Source: Torulaspora globosa (Eukaryota; Ascomycota; Saccharomycetes; Saccharomycetales; Saccharomycetaceae). From it: 64,000 nucleotides of DNA. Position 1 is the stretch's first letter; the number at the start of each line of letters is the position of its first letter. This document shows, in pieces, positions 46,801-56,781 of this stretch. Location: the NCBI RefSeq assembly GCF_014133895.1, contig NC_050731.1, positions 496,001-560,000 on the forward strand, given 5' to 3'. The position numbers were made by a program, and so were the translations under genes. The notes under the pieces are model-generated. The model was not told the DNA's origin and made no database searches. It saw nothing but the letters and a program-made list of their open reading frames with translations.

Positions 46801-46872
46801 AAAATGCTGACTACTAGTGTTGTGCAGTTGTGCAGTATATACTTATCATACACATCAGGAATACCGCCGTAG

Positions 46873-48705
46873 TCAAGGCTTCTCATTTGTAAAATCATTA
46901 AACTTCTCTATTGCTCGATCAATAGATACCATCACTGGCCGCAGGTACGACCGGCATATGCTTGACATGTTTTCGCCGTCACCTTTCTCCACGTCATCAA
47001 GTAGTTCGGTTATCTTTTCAGAACAGTCTTTTAGACTCTTGGAGAGTTTCTTAGCCATCTTTTGTCTCTTGGCTTCGGTACTGTAGAAGTGGATGTAAAA
47101 ATGCTTCAAAAACTCGCAGCAAGTACCATGTAACATTCGGCAACTTTCTAATAAATCTAGCGGCAATTTGGACGCTGCCTCCGATTCATCAGTTCTATTT
47201 CCTACAAAAGTCCCCAGTGCAGAATCGACGTTATGATATCTTGCCTGCTTTGCATTTATCTTCACGGCGCTTATGACCCGCTGATTGATCTCACTGTTGT
47301 AATCACTACTTTTGGCTACTTGAGTTAAATCCAATTTTTTTGATAAACTATCCAAAACCAAAGAAATTTGCTCGTTAACCTTCTTCTTGTCGATATGTTT
47401 TTGCTTCTCTTTTGATTTTTCGATAAACACTTTGGCCTCCGAAGAACCTTCTTCCCGCTGATTTTTCAAATTTATAACGGCATAGTCTTCACGATAGCTT
47501 TCTTGCAAATCATTTAACTCAATTTCATCTCTTTCTTCGCGATCCAAGTCTTCCTGTTGCAAATTAGACCGGGAATATTGGTTTTCCAGTGACATCACCA
47601 TTTTCTCACTCAGTCTATTCATACCTTTTAAAATGTCAGTTGTCCCGTCGCTATTACCATTAACATCAACGCCTGGTTGCATGGTAAAATCTGGCTTGTT
47701 ACCTTTTCGCACAGGATCGTCCTGTATATTGCCGTCGATGTCAATTGTCTTTTTAACAGCATGCAGCAGGGCAGAATCGTCCTTTCGATCATATTCTTGA
47801 TCTAAAGTCAAGTATCTGTCAATAATGACATCACCTCGATCGTTCTGCATAATACGCTCGCCTCTCAGTTTCCGGAATAACTTTGAGGAGAAAAATCTTG
47901 CCCAGAACTCTGGTTCCTTGAAGTTCTTCGGCACATTGTCCATATATGCTTTCTTTACAATGGGGTAGTTCTGGAAGATACTCAAAATCTTTTCTCGTGA
48001 AATGTTGACGTTGACTTTGTTGTCTGAAGACGCCACTGGTTTGATGGTTGAAAGTACGTTGTATGGGCCCACCTTCTGTGAAATTGACAAGGCATACGCT
48101 CTCAACATCGGCACACGCGTGGACCAAAACTCATAAGGCGGAAGACCTGCATTAATAACTGTTTCTTGAAAGCTCCGCATTAACGATTTATCTTCTCGCA
48201 GCAAAGACTGTTGCAGTTTCAAATTCGTTATCAGCTTCGCCTTGGACAAAGAGTCATCTAACGTTACTGTGTTAACCAGATTACCTGCCGGTGGGGTCAC
48301 TGATGGGCTTGCCTTGGAGTTAGCTGACGCTTCTTCTTTTCGTCTCTTTTCTTCATAGACTTCATCATCTTTATAGCGAGAGATAATATGTTGCAAAGTC
48401 ACCTTAATGTTATCCAAAACCGTTCTATTGTTGAACGTGAAGGTATGAATCCGTGGTTTCGGACTGACGATGTTGCCTTCATTGTCCTTCTGCTTCTTCG
48501 ACTCGTCTACTTTCCCGAGTAGCCTCAGCCTCATTTTATCACTAGTAGCAGGCGTAGCCTGAAGCCTATCAACGGTATTCAAGACAACTGTAAGAGATTT
48601 CGTACCATCTGGAGACCTCCACTTCAGTTCAGCTGGAGAGCAGTCCTCGTCAATCGTCAAGATACCAGCAGTTTTGTCATAACTAGCAGCACCTGAATGG
48701 GACAT
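46873..48705 (-). CDS. TFB1: TFB1, TFIIH core subunit (p62)
   Basis: 610 residues (S. cerevisiae 642). N-terminal PH-like domain at about 1–115 (AELKWRSPDGTKSLTVVLN), which in the family binds activators and TFIIE, then BSD domains at about 160–300 (LPPYEFWSTRVPMLRAYA; FKEPEFWARFFSSKLFRKLRGE), then a coiled-coil C-terminal region. It works in RNA polymerase II initiation and nucleotide-excision repair. It is divergent from SSZ1. Confidence 0.95.
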   Translation of the reverse strand: MSHSGAASYDKTAGILTIDEDCSPAELKWRSPDGTKSLTVVLNTVDRLQATPATSDKMRLRLLGKVDESKKQKDNEGNIVSPKPRIHTFTFNNRTVLDNIKVTLQHIISRYKDDEVYEEKRRKEEASANSKASPSVTPPAGNLVNTVTLDDSLSKAKLITNLKLQQSLLREDKSLMRSFQETVINAGLPPYEFWSTRVPMLRAYALSISQKVGPYNVLSTIKPVASSDNKVNVNISREKILSIFQNYPIVKKAYMDNVPKNFKEPEFWARFFSSKLFRKLRGERIMQNDRGDVIIDRYLTLDQEYDRKDDSALLHAVKKTIDIDGNIQDDPVRKGNKPDFTMQPGVDVNGNSDGTTDILKGMNRLSEKMVMSLENQYSRSNLQQEDLDREERDEIELNDLQESYREDYAVINLKNQREEGSSEAKVFIEKSKEKQKHIDKKKVNEQISLVLDSLSKKLDLTQVAKSSDYNSEINQRVISAVKINAKQARYHNVDSALGTFVGNRTDESEAASKLPLDLLESCRMLHGTCCEFLKHFYIHFYSTEAKRQKMAKKLSKSLKDCSEKITELLDDVEKGDGENMSSICRSYLRPVMVSIDRAIEKFNDFTNEKP

Positions 48706-49292
48706 GAGAGCAATTCTAGCAACGACCCCGAATCAAGACTCAGCGATCAACCAGGGTCGACTGTGAAGCTATTCAATCCACATATCTGCCAATGATTGAT
48801 CATCGGTGAAATTTCACTCAGGCTATACCTAATCAGCCTTTTTAGGAAAAGTATGTGGTGTATGGGTGCAAAACCATCTACTATCCACCTTGCGCCCACA
48901 GGCTAGGAATTCCTACGATCTTGGCCGTTTACGAACTGAGGCAAATGGTCAGATGCATTTCGCTTGCTCTTGCATAGTTTGCCGACGCCTGTCCCGACGG
49001 TATAATATGTTAAAACAAAAAAAAAAAAAAGGACACCAGAACCTTCAAGAAATTAGCGAGACCGTATGTGACCAAGAAAGACCTGCAAAGGCAGCTAACC
49101 GATCAGTTCTGTAAGCTATTTCAACGCTTTAATTTGTAAGATTTACTGTCATTTTACGATAATCATTACGGACGAACAATTTTTCAAAATTTTCCATGGC
49201 TCATCGAGTGCAATACTAGATGAATATGGTCAAATATGGCATGAAATGGTGTTGATTGTGACTAATTGAGCCAGTTTAAGCATCCAAATACG
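48706..49292. promoter_or_regulatory. TFB1–SSZ1 divergent region with PAC-like and RRPE-like sites
   Basis: 587 bp without a gene. GCTCATCGAG at 49199–49208 is PAC-like (reverse complement of TCGATGAGC). The nearby AATTTTTCAAAATTTTCC (49178–49195) holds RRPE-like sequence. Both lie about 85–115 bp upstream of SSZ1. A 13-A tract is at 49018–49030. Confidence 0.55.
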
Positions 49293-50921
49293 ATGTCTTC
49301 GCCAATTATCGGTATCACGTTTGGTAATACTACCTCTTCTATTGCTTACGTCAATCCAAAGGACGATGTAGATGTCATTGCCAACCCTGATGGTGAACGT
49401 TCGATTCCATCCGTCTTGTCCTACGTTGGTTCTGATGAGTATCACGGTGGTCAAGCTTTGCAACAGCTAATTAGAAATCCAAAGAATACCATTATTAATT
49501 TCCGCGATTTTATTGGCCTGCCATTTGATCAGGCCGACATCTCCAAGTGTGCCGGTGGTGCGCCAGCAGTGGAAGTCGACGGTAAAGTCGGGTTTGTTAT
49601 CTCCAGAGGTGACAAAGATGAGACTATCTCTGTTGACGAGGTGGTTGCTAGACATCTACGAAGATTGAAATTGGCAGCAGAAGACTATATCGGTTCCAAG
49701 GTCTCCGAAGTTGTTCTGACCGTGCCAACCAGTTTCACTGCTGAGCAGAAAGACGCTTTGAAAGCTGCTGCTTCCAAGGCAGGGTTGAAAATCATCCAAT
49801 TCATCAACGAGCCATCAGCTGCTTTGCTAGCTCACATCGAGCAATTTCCATTTGACAACGATGTCAACGTTGTGGTTGCCGATTTCGGTGGTACGAGATC
49901 TGACGCTGCTGTTATTGCGGTTCGCAATGGTATCTTCACGATCTTGGCTACCAAGCACGACACGAATTTGGGCGGTGACAACTTGGACAACGAGCTGATC
50001 GAATATTTTGCGAAGGATTTCGAAAAGAAGACAAAGTGCAATCCAAGAAAAAATGCCAAATCTATGGCTAAGTTGAGAGCTAGTGCCAGTGTCACTAAGA
50101 AGACTTTGTCCAATGCAACTTCCTCAACCATCTCAGTCGACTCCTTAGCCGACGGTTTTGATTATCACACTTCCATCAACAGAATGAGGTACGAATTAGT
50201 CACAAACAAGGTCTTTTCACAATTTTCCGCCTTCATCGATGATGTTATCGCCAAGGCGGAACTGGATCCGCTGGACATTTCTGCTGTCCTGCTAAGTGGT
50301 GGTGTCGCCTTCACTCCAAAATTGACCACCAATCTAGAGTTTATGTTCCCTGAATCCGTTCAGATCTTGGGACCTGCCTCTAAACAGGCTACCAACCAGC
50401 CTAACGAGCTTTCCGCCTCAGGCGCGGCTCTACAGGCCAGACTGGCTAGCGAGTACGATGCCAGTGAGTTGGCTGACGCTCTGCAACCAGTTGTTGTCAA
50501 CACTCCACACTTGCCAAAGGCCATTGGTCTGGTCGGATCCCAGGGCGAATTTTACCCAGTTCTCTTGCCAGAAACATCCTACCCAGTGCAAAAGAAAGTA
50601 ACTTTGAAGCAAGCCCAAGGTGATCTTTTGATTAGCGTCTACGAGGGTGAACACCACGTCGTTGAGAGAACTGTAGAGCCAACTGAGAAAGATCAAAAAC
50701 CAGAGGAAGATGACGATAATGAGGAATGGTCAGATAGCGAAGATGATGAGCCAGAGCTTATCAGAGAAAAGCTGTACACATTGAGCACTAAATTGATGGA
50801 TTTGGGTCTCAAAGGTGTCACCAAGGGTGTCGAGATCGTCTTCAACATTAACAAGGACGGTGTCTTGAGAGTTAGCGCCAGAGATTTGCAATCTGGTCAA
50901 GTCGTCAAGGGTGAACTGTAA
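49293..50921 (+). CDS. SSZ1: SSZ1, Hsp70-type subunit of the ribosome-associated complex
   Basis: 542 residues from ATG 49293. An Hsp70 nucleotide-binding domain (about 5–400) with ITFGNTTSSIAYV, ADFGGTRSDAAVIAV and ALLSGG-like AVLLSGGVAFTPKL, followed by only a short beta-type substrate domain and no lid, typical of Ssz1. It pairs with the J protein Zuo1 to form RAC at the ribosome exit tunnel and activates Ssb. The first strand has GNTTS where active Hsp70s have GTTNS/T, consistent with its known lack of ATP hydrolysis. An acidic linker (EEDDDNEEWSDSEDDEPE) is at about 470–490. Confidence 0.95.
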   Translation: MSSPIIGITFGNTTSSIAYVNPKDDVDVIANPDGERSIPSVLSYVGSDEYHGGQALQQLIRNPKNTIINFRDFIGLPFDQADISKCAGGAPAVEVDGKVGFVISRGDKDETISVDEVVARHLRRLKLAAEDYIGSKVSEVVLTVPTSFTAEQKDALKAAASKAGLKIIQFINEPSAALLAHIEQFPFDNDVNVVVADFGGTRSDAAVIAVRNGIFTILATKHDTNLGGDNLDNELIEYFAKDFEKKTKCNPRKNAKSMAKLRASASVTKKTLSNATSSTISVDSLADGFDYHTSINRMRYELVTNKVFSQFSAFIDDVIAKAELDPLDISAVLLSGGVAFTPKLTTNLEFMFPESVQILGPASKQATNQPNELSASGAALQARLASEYDASELADALQPVVVNTPHLPKAIGLVGSQGEFYPVLLPETSYPVQKKVTLKQAQGDLLISVYEGEHHVVERTVEPTEKDQKPEEDDDNEEWSDSEDDEPELIREKLYTLSTKLMDLGLKGVTKGVEIVFNINKDGVLRVSARDLQSGQVVKGEL

Positions 50922-51076
50922 ATTTATATCAATATAGAGCCAGTATAAGCGTGAATTGAATCTTAATCCTTCAGATTGAGCTAGTTTTAATAACGGGTTC
51001 GTTTCGATAAAATTTATCAATGAGCAATCTGATAACATAAAGTAGGCTCACAAGACAAACTCCCAATAAGTCACGA

Positions 51077-52207
51077 ATGACTACTTCAGCGAAGCCGGTA
51101 ATCCATATTCTAGGTTTGGGGGCCATGGGGGCCCTTTTGGCAGTAGATCTGCTGCGTTTCACGAACGCAACCGTGGTTCCACTATTCAGATCTCAGGAAC
51201 GGCTGCATAGGTTCCAAAACGATTTCAACAGCACTTTGGCCGTCCGTAAGCTGTTTGAGAAAGATCAGCCGTTGCTTTCGTGCAAGTTGGAATGTAGCGA
51301 GTCTCCAGAAACCTTTGCTGGAGAGATGATCAAGAATCTCATCATTACAACCAAGACGTACCAAACAGCAGAGGCCTTGCAGCCATACCTGCGCTTCATT
51401 GGCCGCGATACCAACTTGATACTTGTCCAAAATGGGCTTGGTGTTGCTGAAATGCTGAAAGAGAAGGTATTCACAGATCCGGAAACTCAACCACAGCTCT
51501 TTCAAGGCGTCATTTCGCATGGTGGCTTCCACGATCAGGGCTTTACGTTCAATCATGCAGGTTTAGGAGATCTGAAGATAGCCAGGTTGCCCTGGGACCA
51601 CAGCAAGCCTATCCAGAGTGAGGAAGACGCGTCAAAAGACCGCAGGGAGAATGAGCTTGTCAAAATACTGACTGAACCTGCGTTTGCTGAAAATTTCCAA
51701 ACCACCCAAATGACCTACCAGGAGATGCTTCTGGGACAGCTCTACAAGTTCCTGGTCAATGCCTGTATCAATCCCGTCACCTCGATTGTTGACTGCGTCA
51801 ACGGTGAACTGGCTGACGACAGCGCCGATATTTTCTCCCTCATCATCGATGAATGCCTCCGGGTGCTCAAGGTTGCCTACACACCTTTATTCGAGTATGA
51901 AACCCGGTATCACGGGAGAGAAGGATACCCGCCGGTTCCAGTCCTGTCTGTCCTCAACACCGAAAACATGGTCAAGGAGGTCATCCGTCTCGGATGCGTC
52001 GTCAATCGCCACAACAGCAGCTCCATGAGACAAGACACTCTGTATCTCAGAGACACTGAAATCGATTACATAAACGGATACATCGTGAAGCTGGCCGACA
52101 AATACCAATTAAACGCCAAAGTGAACCGAACCATCCAGTCTTTGGTGGATTTAAGGCTCGCACTCAACAGAAAGCGCAAACTGGAAGGAGACATGAGATC
52201 TAAGTAG
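51077..52207 (+). CDS. PAN5: PAN5, 2-dehydropantoate 2-reductase
   Basis: 376 residues. The N-terminal Rossmann domain starts with IHILGLGAMGALLAVDL (about 9–25; NADPH GxGxxG). The C-terminal helical domain holds the ketopantoate-binding KFLVNACINPVTSI (about 222–235) and SSMRQDTLYLRDTEIDYINGY. It reduces ketopantoate to pantoate in pantothenate/CoA synthesis. Order and strand match YHR063C after SSZ1. Confidence 0.93.
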   Translation: MTTSAKPVIHILGLGAMGALLAVDLLRFTNATVVPLFRSQERLHRFQNDFNSTLAVRKLFEKDQPLLSCKLECSESPETFAGEMIKNLIITTKTYQTAEALQPYLRFIGRDTNLILVQNGLGVAEMLKEKVFTDPETQPQLFQGVISHGGFHDQGFTFNHAGLGDLKIARLPWDHSKPIQSEEDASKDRRENELVKILTEPAFAENFQTTQMTYQEMLLGQLYKFLVNACINPVTSIVDCVNGELADDSADIFSLIIDECLRVLKVAYTPLFEYETRYHGREGYPPVPVLSVLNTENMVKEVIRLGCVVNRHNSSSMRQDTLYLRDTEIDYINGYIVKLADKYQLNAKVNRTIQSLVDLRLALNRKRKLEGDMRSK

Positions 52208-52618
52208 ATTCCAGATACATAGAACCGCTTATAGAAGATAAATTATTTCAAGTTTCTCATATTTTATTTACCGTCATTTGGGATTTATGCTGTCACTTCA
52301 TCTTTTTTCTCGTAAAACGGGAAAAAATTTAATACAGTTTGAAAGGAACGGTCAAAAGACAAAACAAGCTTAGCCAAATTATTGAGCAGCTTTAAGCCAT
52401 CCTCCAGAAGAGCTGGATAGTGAGCAAGTTTCTTGGGATTAATTACAGAATTCTCCAAAAAAAATTTTAGCTGTCACTTTTATTTGAGTCGCAATCGAAC
52501 AAAGGTATTCTGAAGAACATAGCCAATAATTAGGAAAAAAAATAATAGTCCCAAAATACATTTTATTATTTATCAGCCAGGTGCTAAAATTTGCAGCTCA
52601 GTTTAGTCATTTTAAGGA
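52208..52618. other. PAN5–SUM1 intergenic region, AT-rich
   Basis: 411 bp with no gene. Notably AT-rich with runs of A and T (for example 52456–52467 and 52540–52550). No replication-origin or centromere consensus could be assigned with confidence. Confidence 0.45.
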
Positions 52619-55156
52619 ATGATCCGAAGGATTGACGAACTTCCAATTGGTAATGGGACCATAAGGGACGTCGGTAAAGGAAACGGTTTGGGTGGTAAAA
52701 AAGAGGAAAGCAAGGGCAATAACGGTGTTGGAATGTTTGATAATTCGATAAATGTGTTGTCGAAAGAGGTTGGTACGATGTCTGAAGAGATTAAGAGTTT
52801 AGAGAAGATGTTTGTTTCCAGAGACAGCACGACGACAGCGTCGATTGAACAATTATTTGCGACTTTGAAGACGCTGTCACACAATCAGACGGTGCTAGAG
52901 AATAAGGTTGATGATGCTTTGAAGAATCAGCTCAACACGGATGTGATGGTCAACAGTATCAATGCGAGGATGAACCAGTTATCCAGCGCTCTTTCGAATC
53001 TTTCGAAGGCGGTGCCTCCGGGGTCCCAGGGTGGCGTTATGAATGATTCGCAGTCGTCGACGGCGAATAGCACAGGTAATCAGTCGAGACCGCATTCCGT
53101 TCGTCGCGGTCCGGGAAGACCAAGAAAGGACGGCTCCGTTGGCCGCGCTGGTGATAGCAGCGGTGGCAGGATACAGGTGAATCCAGTTAAGGTATCTCTG
53201 CCTACGGGAGCGGTACAGGTTTCTAAATCAAAGAGGTACTTCATAGACCCAAGTGCTAGCTCTGAGAGCGTAAGCGCCGTCAAGACTGAAGCCGCGGGAA
53301 AGAAAGCGGTTCCGGCTATTCCGGTGAAGAGGAAAAGAGGTCGTCCGCCTAAGAAGAGAACCGTTGAGGCGGTGATTCTGAATCACCAAAATGCGAGCAA
53401 TGCCGACGAGGAGCAGGTACTCAAGACTGAGGAAGAGGAGAAGAGTGTAGATAATAAGGAAGAAGAACAAGAAGAACAAAACCACGAACTACCGTCCCAG
53501 GAATCGGCACCAGCTGTAGGCAGTGCCCTTATATCCCCTTCTTTGTCCGCATCTCCGCCTTCGATGTCGAGATCTTCTTCTCCCTCAACGCCAATTCCTA
53601 ATTTAATACCCTCGGCAGCAGTTACTGCTGAAACAACTGACATTCCCGAGAATGAGCCGGAAGAAGTGGCGCAAATTCCAGCAGAGAACCCTATCATCAC
53701 AACACGCATCATCGGGCCCTTGGCACGGAAGAGGCTCTTGGGTGCTGCCGCTGATAGCGATAACATAACGATCGAGATGTCCTCTTCTTCAGTGGCCCCT
53801 GATAATAATACGGCAGATAATAACAATCCAGATGTAAGCAGGCAACAACGGGAGTTAGACAAGAGACGAGATGCACGGGAAAAGATGCTCGTTAACATGA
53901 AATATAATGACAGAGAGAAAGCAAAATCATTCATGGAGTCGAATAAGCAACTTCTCAAAGCAATGAGGGAGGAGGAGAGGCGAAAGAGGATGACTGCTCT
54001 AATAAACGCACCCCCAAGTACAACGAACGTCCAGGTACAGCAATATGGGTCATCTTCCGCGGCTGCCACGACTCCATCAACCGAATTCGCTTTCAAAACA
54101 GAGGAACTGTCTCAGCAGCACAGAAAAGTAGGCATATCTTCAATGCTGAATAACGAGGGATCAGCACTAATACAGGAATCGGAAGAACGCTTAGCGCGCA
54201 AAAGGTCGAACGAGAATGATGATCAAGATGATTATGATGATCTGGACGATGACGAATATGACGATGATGACCAGCAAGATAGACGATTGAGGAAAAGAAG
54301 GTCTTCAAATTTTGCCCTATCGCCAAGTGCGCCTCTTCTTGAGAAATCACCTAGTTCAGAAAAGGAAACTGGTGGTGCAAACAAAAGACAAGAAGATCAG
54401 GCATCTTTGTTACTAGCATCGCCCATCGAACTTCTCTGTAGAGATGGATTCTTCTACCAAAGAGACCACCCCAAAGTACCGATAACGACCGGCTCTTACT
54501 TGAGATTTAAATTCAAATCCAAAGAAGAGGAACTGGTGGGTCTGAGCATCAGTCAGAAGGATTTTGTCGATAGCACACGGCATGAAAGAATGAATGCCCA
54601 TTTTCTGAAACCGGAAATTGACGTCGAAACAGAACAAGCATTCACGATTCTGAGCAAGACTACGCTGACTGAAAAATACGTCAACAGCTTAGAATACTTT
54701 CTAATGGAGTTCAGATGGGAGAATAAATTGGTTGGTCTGGGATTGAAGCTCAGAGAATCGAAAAGAACTTGGCAACGACGGAAGGCATTATTCACTTTAT
54801 TCGAGTTTTGGAGAGATCAATCCAGAGAAAAGAGAAACTTTGAGAACTACACAATTCTGCATGCGGTCAAGGAGATGGAAAACTATAGAATATTCATCAA
54901 CAGATCTGTCTCATGGTTTTATAATCACATCACTTTACTCAAGATGATTCTCTACGATCTCTGTGATAACGTCGATACTCAATGGAGAGAGTGGATGTTT
55001 AACAAGGGGGAGGCATTACCTATTCTAGGCGTCAACGGTGTCAACGAGGATAATATCAACGAAGCGATTGATAATGTGCTTACTTTAGATTTTCTAGACG
55101 ACGGAACCGAGAACAACCAGGTCAAATCTTCCAAAGTGGTACCACCAAAAAATTAG
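52619..55156 (+). CDS. SUM1: SUM1, AT-hook DNA-binding repressor of middle meiotic genes
   Basis: 845 residues (S. cerevisiae 1062). Two AT-hook cores are visible, RRGPGRPRKD at about 161–170 and KRKRGRPPKKR at about 239–249, then long low-complexity S/P/E/D regions with an acidic run near 540, and a conserved C-terminal domain from about 600 onward (SPIELLCRDGFFYQRDHP, RFQ-free ENYTILHAVKEMENYRIF). Sum1 with Hst1 and Rfm1 represses middle-sporulation genes and, in some yeasts, silent mating loci. The assignment rests on the C-terminal domain, AT hooks and order (YDR310C). Confidence 0.85.
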   Translation: MIRRIDELPIGNGTIRDVGKGNGLGGKKEESKGNNGVGMFDNSINVLSKEVGTMSEEIKSLEKMFVSRDSTTTASIEQLFATLKTLSHNQTVLENKVDDALKNQLNTDVMVNSINARMNQLSSALSNLSKAVPPGSQGGVMNDSQSSTANSTGNQSRPHSVRRGPGRPRKDGSVGRAGDSSGGRIQVNPVKVSLPTGAVQVSKSKRYFIDPSASSESVSAVKTEAAGKKAVPAIPVKRKRGRPPKKRTVEAVILNHQNASNADEEQVLKTEEEEKSVDNKEEEQEEQNHELPSQESAPAVGSALISPSLSASPPSMSRSSSPSTPIPNLIPSAAVTAETTDIPENEPEEVAQIPAENPIITTRIIGPLARKRLLGAAADSDNITIEMSSSSVAPDNNTADNNNPDVSRQQRELDKRRDAREKMLVNMKYNDREKAKSFMESNKQLLKAMREEERRKRMTALINAPPSTTNVQVQQYGSSSAAATTPSTEFAFKTEELSQQHRKVGISSMLNNEGSALIQESEERLARKRSNENDDQDDYDDLDDDEYDDDDQQDRRLRKRRSSNFALSPSAPLLEKSPSSEKETGGANKRQEDQASLLLASPIELLCRDGFFYQRDHPKVPITTGSYLRFKFKSKEEELVGLSISQKDFVDSTRHERMNAHFLKPEIDVETEQAFTILSKTTLTEKYVNSLEYFLMEFRWENKLVGLGLKLRESKRTWQRRKALFTLFEFWRDQSREKRNFENYTILHAVKEMENYRIFINRSVSWFYNHITLLKMILYDLCDNVDTQWREWMFNKGEALPILGVNGVNEDNINEAIDNVLTLDFLDDGTENNQVKSSKVVPPKN

Positions 55157-55331
55157 TGATAGTAACGCTCGCAAGTTTATTTACAGATTAAACAAAGGCA
55201 TTTAATGATCAAAACTGTTGCAATATCTGAGCTCGTTCTTATACTACTGCTTGCACGTGATCTTTGTAGTTGGTAGAGTCAGTGGATTTTTCAGCCATCG
55301 TAAGCTTATTCTACAACTGGACTTGAAATAG

Positions 55332-55340
55332 GCGATGAGC
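55332..55340 (+). promoter_or_regulatory. PAC element upstream of RPP1
   Basis: A perfect GCGATGAGC 28 bp before the RPP1 ATG. It is unusually close to the start codon, so it may instead reflect a short 5' leader or chance; RPP1 function in RNase P/MRP fits PAC control. Confidence 0.5.
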
Positions 55341-55367
55341 AGACAGTTCTAGCCTCTTTTGTTTGCC

Positions 55368-56261
55368 ATGTTGGTGGACTTGAATGTCATTTGGCCTCAG
55401 CAAAGCTTCCGTGATGAAGTGACCCCGAAACAGGTCGCAAAAGTGAGAGAGACGCTAAGTACTTTGCATGCCTTAGGTTATACACATGTGGCATTGAACT
55501 TTACAGTGAACCATAGTGATAAATTCCCGACCAATGCAAAAGAAATGAATCCAATGAAGATTTCTGAGAGGTTTGGTGATCTGATAGAAGCCACGGGACT
55601 GAAGATATACTCCAGGATAACATTGGTCATAGACGATCCCTCCAGAGGCCAGTCTCTTGCCAAGATATCGCAGCACTTCGACATAGTCGCTGCTCTCCCA
55701 GTCAGCGAACGTGGCGTTACTTTGGCTACCACAAACCTCGACATCGACCTGCTCACTTTCAACTACGGCCAACGGTTGCCCGTGTTTCTGAAGCACAAGA
55801 GCATCTGCAGCTGTGTGAAGCGTGGCGTCAAGATCGAAATCGTCTACGCATACGCTCTGCGCGACTTACAGTCCAGAAGACAGTTCGTCTCAAACGTGCG
55901 AAGCGTGATTAGAAGCTCTCGTTCCCGCGGCATAGTCGTATCTAGCGGTGCGCAAACTGCTCTCGAATGCAGAAACATTCTTGGCGTCACCAGTCTCGTC
56001 AAGATCCTGGGTCTTCCAAGCGACAAGTGCTCGCGAGCTATGGGTCAGCTCGCCTCGCTGGTGCTTCTTAACGGCAGACTGAGAAACAAGAGTTACAAAC
56101 AAACAATAGTTGTAGGCGGCGGCGGCGCTGGTTGCGATGTTGTTAACGATCTGCAGGGGATCGACGAAACGCGGACCATCAAATTAATTAAACGAACCAG
56201 CATTAACAATAGCAGCGACGACGACAGCACCGACCGCGACCCAAAAAGGGTGAAAATATAG
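55368..56261 (+). CDS. RPP1: RPP1, RNase P / RNase MRP subunit (p30)
   Basis: 297 residues from ATG 55368. PHP-like TIM-barrel family member: MLVDLNVIWP, LNFTVNHSDKFP, SRITLVIDDPS and the strongly conserved LDIDLLTFNYGQRLPVF plus KSICSCVKRGVKIEIVYAYALRD. It is a shared protein subunit of nuclear RNase P (tRNA 5' maturation) and RNase MRP (rRNA and CLB2 mRNA cleavage). A glycine-rich VVGGGGAG segment and a basic tail close it. Order matches YHR062C before GIC1. Confidence 0.95.
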   Translation: MLVDLNVIWPQQSFRDEVTPKQVAKVRETLSTLHALGYTHVALNFTVNHSDKFPTNAKEMNPMKISERFGDLIEATGLKIYSRITLVIDDPSRGQSLAKISQHFDIVAALPVSERGVTLATTNLDIDLLTFNYGQRLPVFLKHKSICSCVKRGVKIEIVYAYALRDLQSRRQFVSNVRSVIRSSRSRGIVVSSGAQTALECRNILGVTSLVKILGLPSDKCSRAMGQLASLVLLNGRLRNKSYKQTIVVGGGGAGCDVVNDLQGIDETRTIKLIKRTSINNSSDDDSTDRDPKRVKI

Positions 56262-56781
56262 ATTCACTTCTATAGCTTCCCCCACCAACTCCATTCTCCA
56301 GCGTCGCGACGTATCGTTGCATTGTTGCATATATTCTGTCATTGACACTATTCGTCAAAGGGCTCGCCAAGAATTTTATAGAAGCTTTCGCTACGCTGCA
56401 TATTTCCCTAAACGGGAAATAAAGTCGCTGATATGCAGCATAGAACAATTTCCCAATTTGGTAGCGTAAAGAATGTGGAACAATTGCCTAATAGGGTAAT
56501 AAAACGTTTAAGGCACGCCGCGCGTCAGTATTTCGTGTCGTCGATCTGTATCGGGTAAAATAGTTAATAGACGTCTCAGGCTATCAAACGAAAAGTAGTA
56601 TCAAGTTTCGAGATCTGACAGGTTGAAGCTTTGTCCAGAACCTCACCGTGTTTCAGCTATCATACGCTGCTGTGTCAAACACTTGCCTCTATTGTTCGCG
56701 TCTCATATATATAGAAGAGCAGAATTTTGCAAGTCTAGGTGACCTTGAAGATAGGAGGAGCAATTGTAGCGTAGATCACAG
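56262..56781. promoter_or_regulatory. RPP1–GIC intergenic region
   Basis: 520 bp without a gene. It holds the Mcm1-type cluster and a Reb1 consensus CGGGTAA at 56552–56558. Confidence 0.55.
56403..56499. promoter_or_regulatory. Three Mcm1 (MADS-box) type sites in the RPP1–GIC intergenic region
   Basis: TTTCCCTAAACGGGAAA (56403–56419), TTTCCCAATTTGGTAG (56449–56464) and TTGCCTAATAGGGTAA (56484–56499) all fit the CC-(A/T-rich)6-GG core with the flanking TT…AA of Mcm1/ECB sites. They are 46 and 35 bp apart, 280–380 bp upstream of the GIC start. Confidence 0.6.

Noticed and set aside
52208..52618. AT-rich gap as centromere or replication origin
   Set aside because: No CDEI/CDEIII pair and no strong ARS consensus could be read; AT content is only moderately raised.
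53383..54096. 237-codon antisense ORF over SUM1
   Set aside because: Serine/leucine-rich complement of the low-complexity SUM1 region; no independent support.
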